From: DALYLB01 sp964468345
Lineage (GTDB): Bacteria; Acidobacteriota; Blastocatellia; RBC074
Assembly: GCA_964468345.1 (NCBI GenBank)
Contig: CAYXVZ010000012.1
Span: 49,819 to 113,818 of the forward strand
Length of the DNA stretch: 64,000 bases
Reading direction: 5' to 3'
Shown: piece by piece, positions 1 through 9,139 of the stretch
Position numbering within the stretch: the stretch's first letter is position 1
Layout of the letters: the number at the start of each line of letters is the position of its first letter
Position numbers and translations under genes: made by a program
Notes under the pieces: generated by a model
Database searches by the model: none
What the model was told of the DNA's origin: nothing
What the model saw: the letters and a program-made list of their open reading frames with translations, nothing else

Positions 1-592
1 CATCGTTTTTTCCGCCGCTCAATTCGCGAAAGAGCCAGGCCTGCGCCATGCTCCATTCGCGCAGGACGGTGCGCGGTGAGATTGCCAGCACTTCCGCCGT
101 TTCTTCCACGGTCAGGCCGCCAAAATAGCGCAATTCAATGATGCGGCTTTTTCGTTCATCCAGTTGGGCAAGGCTGTCGAGCGCATCATCCAATGCGACC
201 AGATCGGCGCTGCGTTCATTGGATTCCCGTTCCGCTTCGACCAGCGAGACGCGCACGATTTCGCCGCCGCGCTTTTGCGCACGCTGCTGGCGGTACTCAT
301 CCACCACGATGCGTCGCATGAGTTGTGCGGCAACCCCGAAAAAATGGGCGCGATTCTGCCAGCGAGCGCTTTTCCAATCGATCAAGCGTAAATAGGCCTC
401 ATTGATCAGGGCCGAGGTTTGCAGCAGATGGCCAGGACGTTGCCGGTTTAAATACCGGCGCGCGATCCGCTGCAATTCAACCTGCACGATGGGGACCAAC
501 TGGTCCAGCGCCTCCTGCCTGCCATCGCTCCAGGCTTCGAGCAACTGGGTGATTTCATGCTGTCTGGGTGATTCCATGGATTGAATTTTCAT
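1..592 (-). CDS. ECF sigma-70 factor (TIGR02999-like), 3' end cut by window edge
   Basis: Reading the minus strand from an ATG at 592 gives at least 197 residues with no stop before the window edge. Region 2 includes SALINEAYLRL and a RAHFFGVAAQLMRRIVVDEYR stretch, which is typical of the ECF group often found in Acidobacteria and Planctomycetes. Region 4 has LDERKSRIIELRYFGGLT followed by a helix-turn-helix. The protein should direct RNA polymerase to a small regulon. A second ATG lies at 577, five codons in; neither has a strong Shine-Dalgarno. A PD40-repeat Ser/Thr kinase lies about 1 kb away on the same strand, and sigma factors of this group are often encoded near such kinases. The identity as an ECF factor is clear. 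The target genes and any anti-sigma factor are unknown. Confidence 0.9.
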   Translation of the reverse strand, partial: MKIQSMESPRQHEITQLLEAWSDGRQEALDQLVPIVQVELQRIARRYLNRQRPGHLLQTSALINEAYLRLIDWKSARWQNRAHFFGVAAQLMRRIVVDEYRQQRAQKRGGEIVRVSLVEAERESNERSADLVALDDALDSLAQLDERKSRIIELRYFGGLTVEETAEVLAISPRTVLREWSMAQAWLFRELSGGKND

Positions 593-898
593 GAGCTGCT
601 CAGGATCTTTCCGGGCTGCAACAACCAATCACCACGGGTCAAAAAGGTATTGAAATCAGATCGGCGTTTGGGGAATTCGCGTGCAATGTAACACAGCGCG
701 TCGAGGGCCATCATCTTTCGCTACGGGTTTCAAAAAAATTTTCTGTTCCCTGTCACTTTTGGCCGCCGGTTTCCGAATCCATGGAGTGAAGCCTTTCGTA
801 CCTTTCCTGCAGGCGTCGAAAGAGTGGAGTTGTTCACTGTGGTCTGCCGACATTGCTAGGTCAGGGCGTAAAATTTTCGAATACAAGGAGATAATTCC
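593..898. other. intergenic region, no gene seen
   Basis: This 306-bp stretch lies between the divergent ECF sigma factor gene and the SnoaL-like gene. It should hold both promoters. I see no convincing ORF, hairpin or repeat. Confidence 0.5.
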
Positions 899-1321
899 AT
901 GCCAACGACACCAGAAGACTGCAAGGAGCTCGCCCGGCGCGGGTTCGAACTTTGGAACACCGGCAATCTCGCTCTCGCGGATGATCTGTATCCCGCGGAG
1001 TACAAGCGCTACGATTTCGATACCCTGCACGAAGGTCGCGGGCCGGAATTCGTCAAAGGACTTCTCACGATGTATCGAACGGCTTTTCCGGACCTGCAAC
1101 TGACGATTGAGGAGATGATCGTTGCGGATGACATCGTGATTTCCCGCTGGCGGTCAACCGCCACGCATCAAGGCGAGTTTCAGGGACAGCCGCCCACAGG
1201 CAAGACGGCCACGGTCACCGGCGTCACGATCATGCGGATGGCGGACGGAAAGATTATCGAGGAATGCGTCTACATGGATTCCTTCAAGCTGATGCAGGTT
1301 GTCGGCGCCGTCCCGGCGTGA
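899..1321 (+). CDS. SnoaL-like / ester cyclase family protein
   Basis: The 140-residue protein has the size and pattern of a single SnoaL-like (NTF2-fold) domain: an N-terminal helix with the phrase ARRGFELWNTGN, a central FPDLQLTIEEMIVADD, then strands with RWRSTATHQGEFQG and a final GKIIEECVYMD. Such proteins form small alpha+beta barrels that act as polyketide cyclases, isomerases or simply bind small ligands. The function of this member cannot be told from sequence. AAGGAG sits 8-10 bases before the ATG, which supports the start. It is a single gene between two minus-strand genes, with no signal peptide, so it is probably cytoplasmic. Confidence 0.85.
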   Translation: MPTTPEDCKELARRGFELWNTGNLALADDLYPAEYKRYDFDTLHEGRGPEFVKGLLTMYRTAFPDLQLTIEEMIVADDIVISRWRSTATHQGEFQGQPPTGKTATVTGVTIMRMADGKIIEECVYMDSFKLMQVVGAVPA

Positions 1322-1414
1322 GGCGCCCATTGGGAACCCCCGTTGCGCGGGGCGGATCTCACAGCACAGCGTATTTCTCGGATTAGATTGGTTTGCAATT
1401 GAGTGTATGGTCAG

Positions 1415-1494
1415 CCACGAATTCACACGAATAAGCACGAATGACGTTATGCCGGTTCTGCAGTTCATTTGTGTTCATTCGTGAATATTCGTGG
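1415..1494. repeat. imperfect intergenic inverted repeat built on ACGAAT words
   Basis: The left arm starts CCACGAATTCACACGAAT and the right arm ends ATTCGTGAATATTCGTGG; they pair imperfectly. It lies between the convergent SnoaL and kinase genes, so it could act as a two-way terminator. It belongs to the family of word-like hairpins seen throughout the window. Confidence 0.7.
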
Positions 1495-1564
1495 CGAAAC
1501 GGTCCCGTATTTTCCATACCCGCAAATAAACTTGGTTTACAGATGGCTATGCCCACGGGAGAAT

Positions 1565-4540
1565 TTAGTTCCGGACCTCCGCCAACAGAAGATCGCTTTT
1601 TACCTGGGAATGCAGATAGGTGAGCCAGCGTCCATCGGGAGAGACGCTTAAGCCCCGCGAGCCCGCGCTGAAGGAGGAATTCAATTTCGCGACGGTTGAA
1701 ATCCTGCCCGTTGCAAAGGGATAAAATTCGATCAGGGATTGGCTTGGCCCGACATTCGTGCCGAAAAAGATGCCGGTTTGGGTGACATCCCACATGGACC
1801 AGTACCCGGCCTTATGCGTGTCGGTCAGAAGAGTTTCCGCGCCCGTGGTCAGGTCGATGCGCCAGAGGCCGGGAGTTTGCCTCTTCCTGACATACACCAG
1901 AAATTTGCCATCCATGGCTTCGTGGGGCTCGATGCCGCCGTGCTTCGTGATTTGCACCGGCTCGCCGCCGCTCACCGGGACCTTGTAAATTTGCGACTCC
2001 CCGGTGCGGTCTGAACTGAAGTAAATCCAGTTGCCGTCTCGCGACCAACTGGGCGTTGAGTTATTGAAATTGTTTTGAACGAGCTTCCGTTGTTCGCCGG
2101 TTTCAAGGTGAAGTGCGAAAATGGCAGCCTTGCCGTCGAGATAGCGCGTAAAAGAAATCTGCTTTGAATCCGGCGACCAGTTTGGCCAGCCCGGCGAAAA
2201 TTTCGGGTCGGAGATCAGTTGTCGCTGGTTTTGTCCATCGCTGTCGCACATCCATAACGTTTCGTTGCCGCTCAGCGCCGTTTGATACACCAGCTTTGTT
2301 CCGTCGGGCGAATAACGTTGATAAAACTCGATCTTGGTGGATCCGATTAACTTTTCGGGCGGCTGGTTGGTGACAGCAGTTCCTTTCAATCCCAGCCGCA
2401 TTACATCCACGTCATAATCGGCTTTGACATAGCACAGACGCCGGTTCTGGCGGTCATACACTCCTCCCATCAGGATGGCGTCGGGGCCCGTGAGCCGCTT
2501 GTATTGCAATGTATTCACATCCATCTGAACAAGACCGATGGATGTGTCTTCACCCGGAGCCACGCCTGAGAAAAGTAATTCGTGATCATTTCCCAACCAG
2601 GCCAGGGAATTGATTCGTCGCATGTCTTTTGTTACTTGCCGGGCTTCTCCGCCTGCGACGGGAATCAACATAACTTCGCGACGGCTATCGGAAGCCGGCG
2701 GGTTCCTGACAAAGGCGATGGTTTTTGCATCGGGGGAAAATGCGGGCAGAAAATCACCCAGGCTTCCCGCCGCGGGGTTGGTTAATACCCGTCTTTCTCC
2801 CGTCGCCAGATTCAACAGGTTGATCCGGAGCGGCGACTGAGACGATTCACGATCTCCGAAAGCGAGCAGCGTCCCATCCGGCGACCAGGATAACTCCGAG
2901 CCGGCGATTCCCCCGGGTCGCTGCGGCGAAAGGCTGGTCAGCTTGCGCTCCGCACCTCCTCCCGTCGGAAGGACATAGATTCCGCCTTCGGATTGCGTGC
3001 GGCGAGTAAAGGCCAGACTGGCGCCGTCCGGAGACCAGGCCGGATCGTTGTCGTTTGCAGGATGGTTCGTCAGACGAAGCGTCCTTTCGCCATCGATCTC
3101 TTTGATATAGAGATCGAGATTTTCATTTTTCTCCCCTCCATAGGAGAAGGCGATTGATTTTCCATCGGGGGAAAACGCCGGCGTCGATTCCGCGCCGGAA
3201 AATGTGGTCAGCGGATTGGGCTTGGTTATCGTCAATGGCGAAAAGGCCGGCAGTGCGGGGCGCGACTTCATTCGATAAATGGCATATCCACCGCCCGCCA
3301 GGCCAAGGCTGATCGCGGCAAGCAGGGCCGCCCGCAAATAGTTGCCGCGTTGGAAGAGTCTTTCGCCGCTCGCGGTATCCAGCGCAGCGCTGATTTCATT
3401 GGTCGATGATTCAGGCCGGAATGCCGACGTCGCGTCGCGCTGGTCATATGTCGGGGCGTCGGCCCGCAGCCGAAGTTGTTTCAGGTCGATCAGTACTTCT
3501 TGAATGGTCTGATAGCGTTCCGCGCGATCTTTGTGCAACGCTTTCTGCACCACCCTTTGCCATTCCGCCGAGGCAAGTGTCATTGGTTCAGGCTCGCGAT
3601 TCAGGATGGCGCCGATCACCTCGAAGATTGTGGCGCCCGGAAACGGTTTGCGCCCTTCCAGCATTTCATACAGCACGATGCCCAGGCTGAAGATGTCCGT
3701 CCGCGCATCGACTTTTTCGCCGCGCGATTGCTCCGGCGACATGTAACTGGCCGTCCCGATCACCATGCCGGAATGCGTCAGGCTGGATTGTGCGCCATTG
3801 ACGAGATCTACATCGAGTTGCGCCAGCCCGAAATCGAGCACTTTTACATAACCGTCCCGCCGGATCATGAGGTTTTCGGTCTTGATGTCTCGGTGAATGA
3901 TGCCGGCTTCGTGCGCGACGGCCAATGCCTGGCAAACCTGGATGGCAATATCGGCGGCCTCGGCCGATGACATCGGAGGGCCTTCGCGCAATCGGCTGTG
4001 CAGCGTTTGGCCGTCGACATATTCGGTCGCCATAAAATAGTCGGCTCCAGCGTGTCCATGATCGAATAGTGTGATGATATTGGGATGATTGAGCGCCGAA
4101 ATCGCAACGGCTTCCTGCGCAAAGCGTCGCACACGCGCCGCGTCGTCGGCAAATGACGCGGGCAGAAGTTTCAACGCCACCTTGCGATGCAATCGCGTGT
4201 CTTCCGCCAGCCAGACCTCTCCCATGCCGCCTTTGCCGAGCAATGAGACTACAAGGTACTGATTGACTTCGCGCGGCATTGCCATCGCCGGCGCCATGGA
4301 TTGGCCTTCATGCAGCGTTTGATCGTCCTGAGCGGCCAGTCCCAGCGCATGATCTTCCAACGCAAATCCGGCGATAAAGCTGCCTGCTTCCGCATGCGCA
4401 GCCAACAGCGACTGGACTTCGTGCCGCAGCTTTACATCTGTGCCGCAGACCTCGGTCAGGAAAACTTCGCGCTCCGGCGCATTCAGTTCCAACGCGCGGT
4501 AATAGAGCTGCTCGATTTGGCGGAAACGTTCAGCGTTCAT
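1565..4540 (-). CDS. Ser/Thr protein kinase with C-terminal PD40 (TolB-like) propeller
   Basis: The 991-residue protein has a cytoplasmic eukaryote-like kinase at about residues 90-360. The Gly-rich loop is LLGKGGMGEVWLAED, the catalytic loop is HRDIKTENL at about 214 and DFGLA is at about 236. One membrane segment follows at about 400-425, then an outer part made of repeated SPDGxxIAF-type PD40 blades up to the C-terminus. The expected role is a membrane sensor whose propeller reads a periplasmic signal and whose kinase phosphorylates cytoplasmic partners. The frame is open to an ATG at 4783, but similarity to the family begins with MNAERFRQIEQLY at 4540, preceded by GGAG, so I use that start. 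The extra upstream residues look non-coding. An ECF sigma factor lies downstream on the same strand and is a possible regulatory partner. Confidence 0.95.
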   Translation of the reverse strand: MNAERFRQIEQLYYRALELNAPEREVFLTEVCGTDVKLRHEVQSLLAAHAEAGSFIAGFALEDHALGLAAQDDQTLHEGQSMAPAMAMPREVNQYLVVSLLGKGGMGEVWLAEDTRLHRKVALKLLPASFADDAARVRRFAQEAVAISALNHPNIITLFDHGHAGADYFMATEYVDGQTLHSRLREGPPMSSAEAADIAIQVCQALAVAHEAGIIHRDIKTENLMIRRDGYVKVLDFGLAQLDVDLVNGAQSSLTHSGMVIGTASYMSPEQSRGEKVDARTDIFSLGIVLYEMLEGRKPFPGATIFEVIGAILNREPEPMTLASAEWQRVVQKALHKDRAERYQTIQEVLIDLKQLRLRADAPTYDQRDATSAFRPESSTNEISAALDTASGERLFQRGNYLRAALLAAISLGLAGGGYAIYRMKSRPALPAFSPLTITKPNPLTTFSGAESTPAFSPDGKSIAFSYGGEKNENLDLYIKEIDGERTLRLTNHPANDNDPAWSPDGASLAFTRRTQSEGGIYVLPTGGGAERKLTSLSPQRPGGIAGSELSWSPDGTLLAFGDRESSQSPLRINLLNLATGERRVLTNPAAGSLGDFLPAFSPDAKTIAFVRNPPASDSRREVMLIPVAGGEARQVTKDMRRINSLAWLGNDHELLFSGVAPGEDTSIGLVQMDVNTLQYKRLTGPDAILMGGVYDRQNRRLCYVKADYDVDVMRLGLKGTAVTNQPPEKLIGSTKIEFYQRYSPDGTKLVYQTALSGNETLWMCDSDGQNQRQLISDPKFSPGWPNWSPDSKQISFTRYLDGKAAIFALHLETGEQRKLVQNNFNNSTPSWSRDGNWIYFSSDRTGESQIYKVPVSGGEPVQITKHGGIEPHEAMDGKFLVYVRKRQTPGLWRIDLTTGAETLLTDTHKAGYWSMWDVTQTGIFFGTNVGPSQSLIEFYPFATGRISTVAKLNSSFSAGSRGLSVSPDGRWLTYLHSQVKSDLLLAEVRN

Positions 4541-4916
4541 TCGTGCTCCAGGCTGCGAGCAAGTGCATGATTTAGGGCTTTGCGGGCGGTCCCATGGCAG
4601 TTGGTCCCCGAAACGTCGACTTTGGAATTGCGGGCGGAATGTAGCACGAGGCCATTCAGCACCGATAGCGGAGAAATACATAGCAAGAAAATAATTTCTT
4701 CCGGGTGTCATTTTCCGGGTGGGGATTTTCGAATGTATTGATAGGAACCGGCGGCGCGAAGTGGTGTGATGGGGCGGGAGCAATGGGTGGTGTCGGCAGT
4801 CCCAGGGTTCAGAAAAAATTCAAGGAAAATTCAATCCGGGTTCAGGATTTGAATCGTAGAGCTGCTCTATAAAATAACTTCAAATCCGTGGACATAACAT
4901 TGAAAAGGCAAGGACT
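4541..4916. other. divergent intergenic region
   Basis: The kinase (minus) and the cytochrome/PHM-like gene (plus) start at opposite ends of this region, so promoters for both should be here. An AT-rich TATAAAAT lies near 4868 and could be a -10 element for the plus-strand gene, but no well-spaced -35 was found. No repeat was seen. Confidence 0.4.
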
Positions 4917-6347
4917 ATGATAAAACCGCATAAAATCGTGCTTATTCTGGCATCGGCCATTGCAGCCTGGGACGGTGCCCATTTGATTCCCTCAGGGTAT
5001 GCAAACGGCCCTGCCGAGATGACTTTCAATAAAGACGTAGCGCCGATTCTGTTCAAAAGCTGCGCCGAATGCCATCGTCCCGGCGAAGCCGCGCCCTTCT
5101 CTGTGTTGAGCTACAAAGACACGCGTCCATGGGCGCGATCGATTCGCGAGAAGGTCGTCGATCGTTCGATGCCGCCGTGGCACGCCGATCCGCACGTCGG
5201 CGCGTGGGCCAATGATCGAAGATTATCGCAGAAGGAAATCGACACGATCACGGCCTGGGTCGAGCAGGGCGCGAAAGAGGGCGACGCGAAGGACCTGCCG
5301 CCCGCGCTGCAGTTCGCTGAGGGCTGGACCATCGGCAAACCGGATCTCGTGATTCCGATGCCCGAAGCCTTTACCCTCGAACCGAGCGGCCCGGATGAGT
5401 ATCAATACTTCGAAGTCGATCCCGGTTTCAAACACGATGTATTCATTCAACGCGCCGAAGCGCGGCCCGACAATCGCCGCATCGTTCATCACATCATCGC
5501 TTTCATCAAGCCGCCGATGCCGGCCGATGGTCCCGAGCCCTCGCCAGAGCCCTCGAAAGAAGAAATGGAAAAACAGCGCGCCGCGGCCGAGCGCGAATCC
5601 ACGCTTTATCAGGAAGGATTCCTGCTGCGAACCAAGGCGGATGTGCCCGTGCACGATCAGGGCTGCGATTTGCCGAATGGAGGCACGGGACAGAACCGCA
5701 GCGGCAAAGAAGACGCCTTTGGCGACATGAGCTGGCTGGCGGCCTATGCGCCCGGCACGCCGCCGATTTCGCTGCCGGCCAATACCGCGATTCGCGTGCC
5801 GGCCGGCGCGAAGATCGTCTTTCAAATGCACTATTCCAAAGTCGCGGGCAGCGTGCAGAAAGATCGTTCCTCGGTCGGTTTGATCTTCGCCAAACAGCCG
5901 CCCGAGAAAGAGCTCTTCGTTCGTGCCGTGTCGAATACCTATTTCCGCATTCCGGCCGGCGCGGCGAATCATCGCGTCACGGCCTGCTGGACGGTGCCCG
6001 AAGACATCCGCGTGCAATCCTTCGGTCCGCATATGCACTTCCGCGGCAAGGCACAGCGCATCGAGGCTTTTTATCCCGATGGGCGGCGCGAAATGTTGCT
6101 CGATGTTCCGAACTACGATTTCGCGTGGCAGACTTTTTACGAACCGAAACGATGGATCGCTTTGCCCAAGGGAACGCGCCTCCTCGTGACATCCATCTTT
6201 GACAACTCGGCGAAGAACCGCTTCAACCCCAATCCAGCCGCCGCCGTTCGCTGGGGCGACCCCACCGCGGATGAAATGATGATCGCTTTCGTCAGCTATA
6301 CCAAAGACGCGCAGCGCCTCAGAGACGCCGCAGGCCTCCTGAAATAA
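4917..6347 (+). CDS. cytochrome c / PHM-like type II copper monooxygenase-fold protein
   Basis: The 476-residue protein has an N-terminal signal-like segment, then a mono-haem cytochrome c domain with CAECH at about 49-53 in the FNKDVAPILFKSC context common in Planctomycetes and Acidobacteria. The rest resembles the two-domain copper ascorbate-dependent monooxygenase fold: HH in RRIVHHIIAF at about 190, FQMHYSK at about 305, and FGPHMHFRGK at about 372 are candidate copper ligands. The family predicts a periplasmic oxidase or hydroxylase whose haem domain may deliver electrons; the substrate is unknown. It is convergent with a PAL-like NHL propeller gene, which recalls the two halves of animal peptidylglycine amidating enzyme. 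The domain assignment is firm; the activity is inferred. Confidence 0.85.
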   Translation: MIKPHKIVLILASAIAAWDGAHLIPSGYANGPAEMTFNKDVAPILFKSCAECHRPGEAAPFSVLSYKDTRPWARSIREKVVDRSMPPWHADPHVGAWANDRRLSQKEIDTITAWVEQGAKEGDAKDLPPALQFAEGWTIGKPDLVIPMPEAFTLEPSGPDEYQYFEVDPGFKHDVFIQRAEARPDNRRIVHHIIAFIKPPMPADGPEPSPEPSKEEMEKQRAAAERESTLYQEGFLLRTKADVPVHDQGCDLPNGGTGQNRSGKEDAFGDMSWLAAYAPGTPPISLPANTAIRVPAGAKIVFQMHYSKVAGSVQKDRSSVGLIFAKQPPEKELFVRAVSNTYFRIPAGAANHRVTACWTVPEDIRVQSFGPHMHFRGKAQRIEAFYPDGRREMLLDVPNYDFAWQTFYEPKRWIALPKGTRLLVTSIFDNSAKNRFNPNPAAAVRWGDPTADEMMIAFVSYTKDAQRLRDAAGLLK

Positions 6348-6360
6348 AGCCTGCTGCATT

Positions 6361-6512
6361 TGCAAAGGCCGCAGATGAACACAGAAAAACGCGGATCTGC
6401 GTTTCTCTGCGCTCATCTGCGGCTTTGCTTTTGGTTGGGGGAAAAGTCGGATGGAAAAGAGAAATGCAGATGAGATGAACGCAAATTGGCGGCCCTCTGC
6501 GTTCATCCGCGG
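6361..6512. repeat. two nested intergenic inverted repeats (CGCAGATGA words)
   Basis: At 6361-6428 TGCAAAGGCCGCAGATGA pairs with TCATCTGCGGCTTTGC. At 6467-6511 a related, looser repeat carries GCAGATGAGATGAACGC and GCGTTCATCCGCGG. Both lie between two convergent stop codons and could terminate both transcripts. Confidence 0.75.
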
Positions 6513-7460
6513 CTATTTCTTCAATGAAGCGCTCGAGCGAACGGCGAATTTCTGCACGCGCCAGTTTTTGATTTCCGCGGCATACAGCGCGCCGGTGGAA
6601 TCCAGGGCGAGGTGGTGCACGAAGTCGAGTTTGCCCGGAATTTTGCCGTAGCCGCCGAGCGTGCCCAGGATCTTTCCGTCCATGGAGAGTTTGACGATGC
6701 GGTTGTTCAGGCCGTCGCACATATAGAGGCATTTCTCTTTGGCCGAATAAGCCAGGCCCCAGGGCGCGCCGAGGCCGGTCCATTTGCCGAGGAATTTGCC
6801 GTCTTTATCGAAGATCTGAATGCGTTCATTCGTTCGATCCGCAACATAGACGCGCTCGTCGGAATCGAGGCAGACATCGTGCACGAGATTGAATTCGCCG
6901 TCGCCCGTGCCTTTGCGGCCCCAGTGCGCGATGTACTCGCCGTCCTTATTGAATTTGATCACGCGCGCATTCTTATAGCCGTCGGACACGAACAGATCGC
7001 CGTTCTTGCCGAAGGCGATCGCCGTCGGTTCGTTGAAGGCGTCCTTGCTGTCGTTGTCGCCCGCGATGCCCTGGCGATTGCCGAGGACCATCAGCACGCG
7101 GCCTTCGGGCGTGCATTTGATCAGGACGTGGCCTTTGACATCGATCAGCCAGAGATTGCCGTCGGGATCGACGCGGATGCCATGTGAGGAAATGATCTTG
7201 ATATCGGGCCAGGCTTGCAGGAATTTGCCGTCGCGGTCGAATTGCATCACCGGATGCGCGCCGCGATTGAAGACCCAGACGTTATCCATCTTGTCCGTGG
7301 CCACGCCGGAGACCTCGCCGAAATTCCAGCCTTTCGGCAGCTTCGCCCAATCCGCCACGACCTGATGCGGCAGGGCGGGGCCGGATTGCAACTGCGCGAA
7401 CACGGAGGGAAGAAACAAAATCGCGAGGAGCAGAGAGAGCGAGAAAATTTTCATGCGCAT
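6513..7460 (-). CDS. NHL-repeat six-bladed propeller, peptidyl-alpha-hydroxyglycine lyase (PAL)-like
   Basis: The protein has a signal peptide (MKIFSLSLLLAILFLPSVFAQ from the second Met) and then five to six NHL blades. Three histidines stand where the lyase domain of peptidylglycine amidating enzyme holds zinc: SSHGIRVDPDG, LVHDVCLD and FVHHLALD. The blade phrase VSDGYKNARVIKF closely resembles the tyrosine-bearing SDGY blade of PAL. A lyase that splits alpha-hydroxyglycine compounds is therefore possible, although most bacterial NHL proteins are uncharacterised. The start at 7460 is chosen because GGAGG stands about 6 bases upstream. It lies 27 bp after an M28 peptidase gene on the same strand, so the two are probably co-transcribed. 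Confidence 0.85.
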   Translation of the reverse strand: MRMKIFSLSLLLAILFLPSVFAQLQSGPALPHQVVADWAKLPKGWNFGEVSGVATDKMDNVWVFNRGAHPVMQFDRDGKFLQAWPDIKIISSHGIRVDPDGNLWLIDVKGHVLIKCTPEGRVLMVLGNRQGIAGDNDSKDAFNEPTAIAFGKNGDLFVSDGYKNARVIKFNKDGEYIAHWGRKGTGDGEFNLVHDVCLDSDERVYVADRTNERIQIFDKDGKFLGKWTGLGAPWGLAYSAKEKCLYMCDGLNNRIVKLSMDGKILGTLGGYGKIPGKLDFVHHLALDSTGALYAAEIKNWRVQKFAVRSSASLKK

Positions 7461-7487
7461 CGGGGCCTCCACATTTTTAGGCAGCAT

Positions 7488-9122
7488 TTATCGGGTTGTC
7501 GGCGTGGCGAGAAAACGCGGCACGCCGGTTTCATTCGCAAACGACCAGCCGCTCAGGTACGCCAGCTTCAGAATCTTTTCCATCTTCACGAAATTGATGC
7601 GATCGACGGTGTCGGTCGGTTGATGGTAGTCCGGATGAAAGCCGGTGAACCACCACATCGCGGGAATGTCGCGCAGCGCAAAGGGGAACTGATCGCTGCG
7701 TTGAAACACATTGAGCGCGGCGTCGTTGTCCCATTTGTAGTTGAGCTTCAGGCCGATGCGGGCGTTCTCGCGTTCGACGACGGCGCGATAATCCGGGCTG
7801 TTGATGACGCCGATCAGATTCAATTCGTTCGACGTGTCGGCCGCGATCTCGATCAGGCCGTCGGTTTGCGTGCTGGGCGCTTCGTTGCGGCCGATCATAT
7901 CGAAGTTGATCACGGCGCGCGTCGTTTCGATCGGCCGCAGCGGATGCGCGACGTAATAATACGATCCGAGCAGGCCGCGCTCTTCCGCGGCAAACGAAGC
8001 GAAGAGCAGCGAACGTTTCGGCTTCGCCGGATTGGCCGCAAAGGCGCGCGCCAGTTCGATGACGCCGACCGTGCCCGAGCCGTTGTCGTCCGCGCCGGGA
8101 AAGATCTTTCCTTCGCGGATGCCGTCGTGATCATAATGGCTCGAAAAGACGATCGTTTCGTTTTTCAATTGCGGGTCGCTGCCCTCGATCAGACCCAGAA
8201 CGTTATGGCTCATTCCGCGGCGATGCTCGGCGTTGACGACGCGAATCTCGACCGAGGTGTCGGCCAGTGCCATCGACTGCGGCTTGAGGCTTGTATCGAT
8301 TGCCGTTTGCAGATCGGCGGCCTGTTTGCCGGAGGGCGCGAGCAGTTTCGCCGCGAGCGCATCGCTGATCGTCAGCAAGGGAATCGTGGTTTCGCTGTCG
8401 GCCAGCGCCTGCTGGGCATTTCGCATGACGCGTTCGAGAATGCCGGGCGTGCGCGCGATCCGCTCCTGGCTCGACGGATGCCTGCGATTCGGCTCCGACA
8501 CGACCAGCACGGCCACCGCGCCGTGCTTTTGCGCGTTGAGAACCTTCAGCCGCGAATTCGCATGACGCGAATTGCCGATTCCGTTGAAGACGGATTTCGG
8601 ATCGTTCTCCTGAGGCTCGTGCTCGAAGACGAGAACGACTTTCCCCTTTGCGTCCAGGCCCGCATAATCGTCATAGCCGAACTCCGGCGCGGTGACGCCA
8701 TAACCGGCGAAGACCACCGGCGCAGTGACCGTCACTTCCCGCGGAAAGCTGCCGAAGAAATCCTTGATGTAATCGAACCGCTCTTCGCGCCCGCCGCGGC
8801 GAAGCGAGATGCGCATCCCGCGCGGGTCGGCCTTATATTCGATCAGCTCGACTTCCTGCAGATAGGAATCGCCCGCCACCGGCTTCAAGCCTGCCTTGGC
8901 GAACTCCGCGGCGACGAATTGAATGGCCGCTTCCGATCCGCGTTGCAGCGACATCCGCCCTTCGAGCGCGGGCGAGGCGAGAAAGGTCAGATCGGCCCGC
9001 AGGTTCTTTTCGCGAATGGCATTCAGCCCCGTCGCGGTTTTCGAATCGACGCCGTTCTGCACGATCGTGGCCGCGCCGAGCAATAAAAACAGGCCTTTGA
9101 TAAGCAACGTATTCTTTTTCAT
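7488..9122 (-). CDS. secreted M28 family zinc aminopeptidase with PA domain
   Basis: The protein of about 544 residues starts at MKKNTLL (ATG 9122, GGAGGG upstream), with a signal-like hydrophobic segment. A protease-associated insert (FAGYGVTAPEFGYDDYAG... GKVVLVFE) precedes the catalytic part. Zinc ligands expected for M28 are visible: SHYDHDG, GADDNGSG, AAEERGLLGS, NFDMIGRNE and the final FHPDYHQPTDT. It should release N-terminal amino acids from peptides in the periplasm or outside the cell. Genes downstream (PAL-like propeller) and upstream (cupin, 17 bp away) run the same way and probably share its transcript. The family call is secure; peptide preference cannot be read. Confidence 0.93.
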   Translation of the reverse strand: MKKNTLLIKGLFLLLGAATIVQNGVDSKTATGLNAIREKNLRADLTFLASPALEGRMSLQRGSEAAIQFVAAEFAKAGLKPVAGDSYLQEVELIEYKADPRGMRISLRRGGREERFDYIKDFFGSFPREVTVTAPVVFAGYGVTAPEFGYDDYAGLDAKGKVVLVFEHEPQENDPKSVFNGIGNSRHANSRLKVLNAQKHGAVAVLVVSEPNRRHPSSQERIARTPGILERVMRNAQQALADSETTIPLLTISDALAAKLLAPSGKQAADLQTAIDTSLKPQSMALADTSVEIRVVNAEHRRGMSHNVLGLIEGSDPQLKNETIVFSSHYDHDGIREGKIFPGADDNGSGTVGVIELARAFAANPAKPKRSLLFASFAAEERGLLGSYYYVAHPLRPIETTRAVINFDMIGRNEAPSTQTDGLIEIAADTSNELNLIGVINSPDYRAVVERENARIGLKLNYKWDNDAALNVFQRSDQFPFALRDIPAMWWFTGFHPDYHQPTDTVDRINFVKMEKILKLAYLSGWSFANETGVPRFLATPTTR

Positions 9123-9139
9123 GGACCCTCCGCGAAAGA

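Noticed and set aside
4541..4783. N-terminal extension of the Ser/Thr kinase
   Set aside because: The extra 81 codons show no family similarity, and the conserved start with GGAG is at 4540.
5223..9086. Long antisense frames at 5223-6506 (minus) and 7215-9086 (plus)
   Set aside because: They mirror the cytochrome/PHM-like gene and the M28 peptidase and propeller genes. Translations are Arg- and His-rich without domains.
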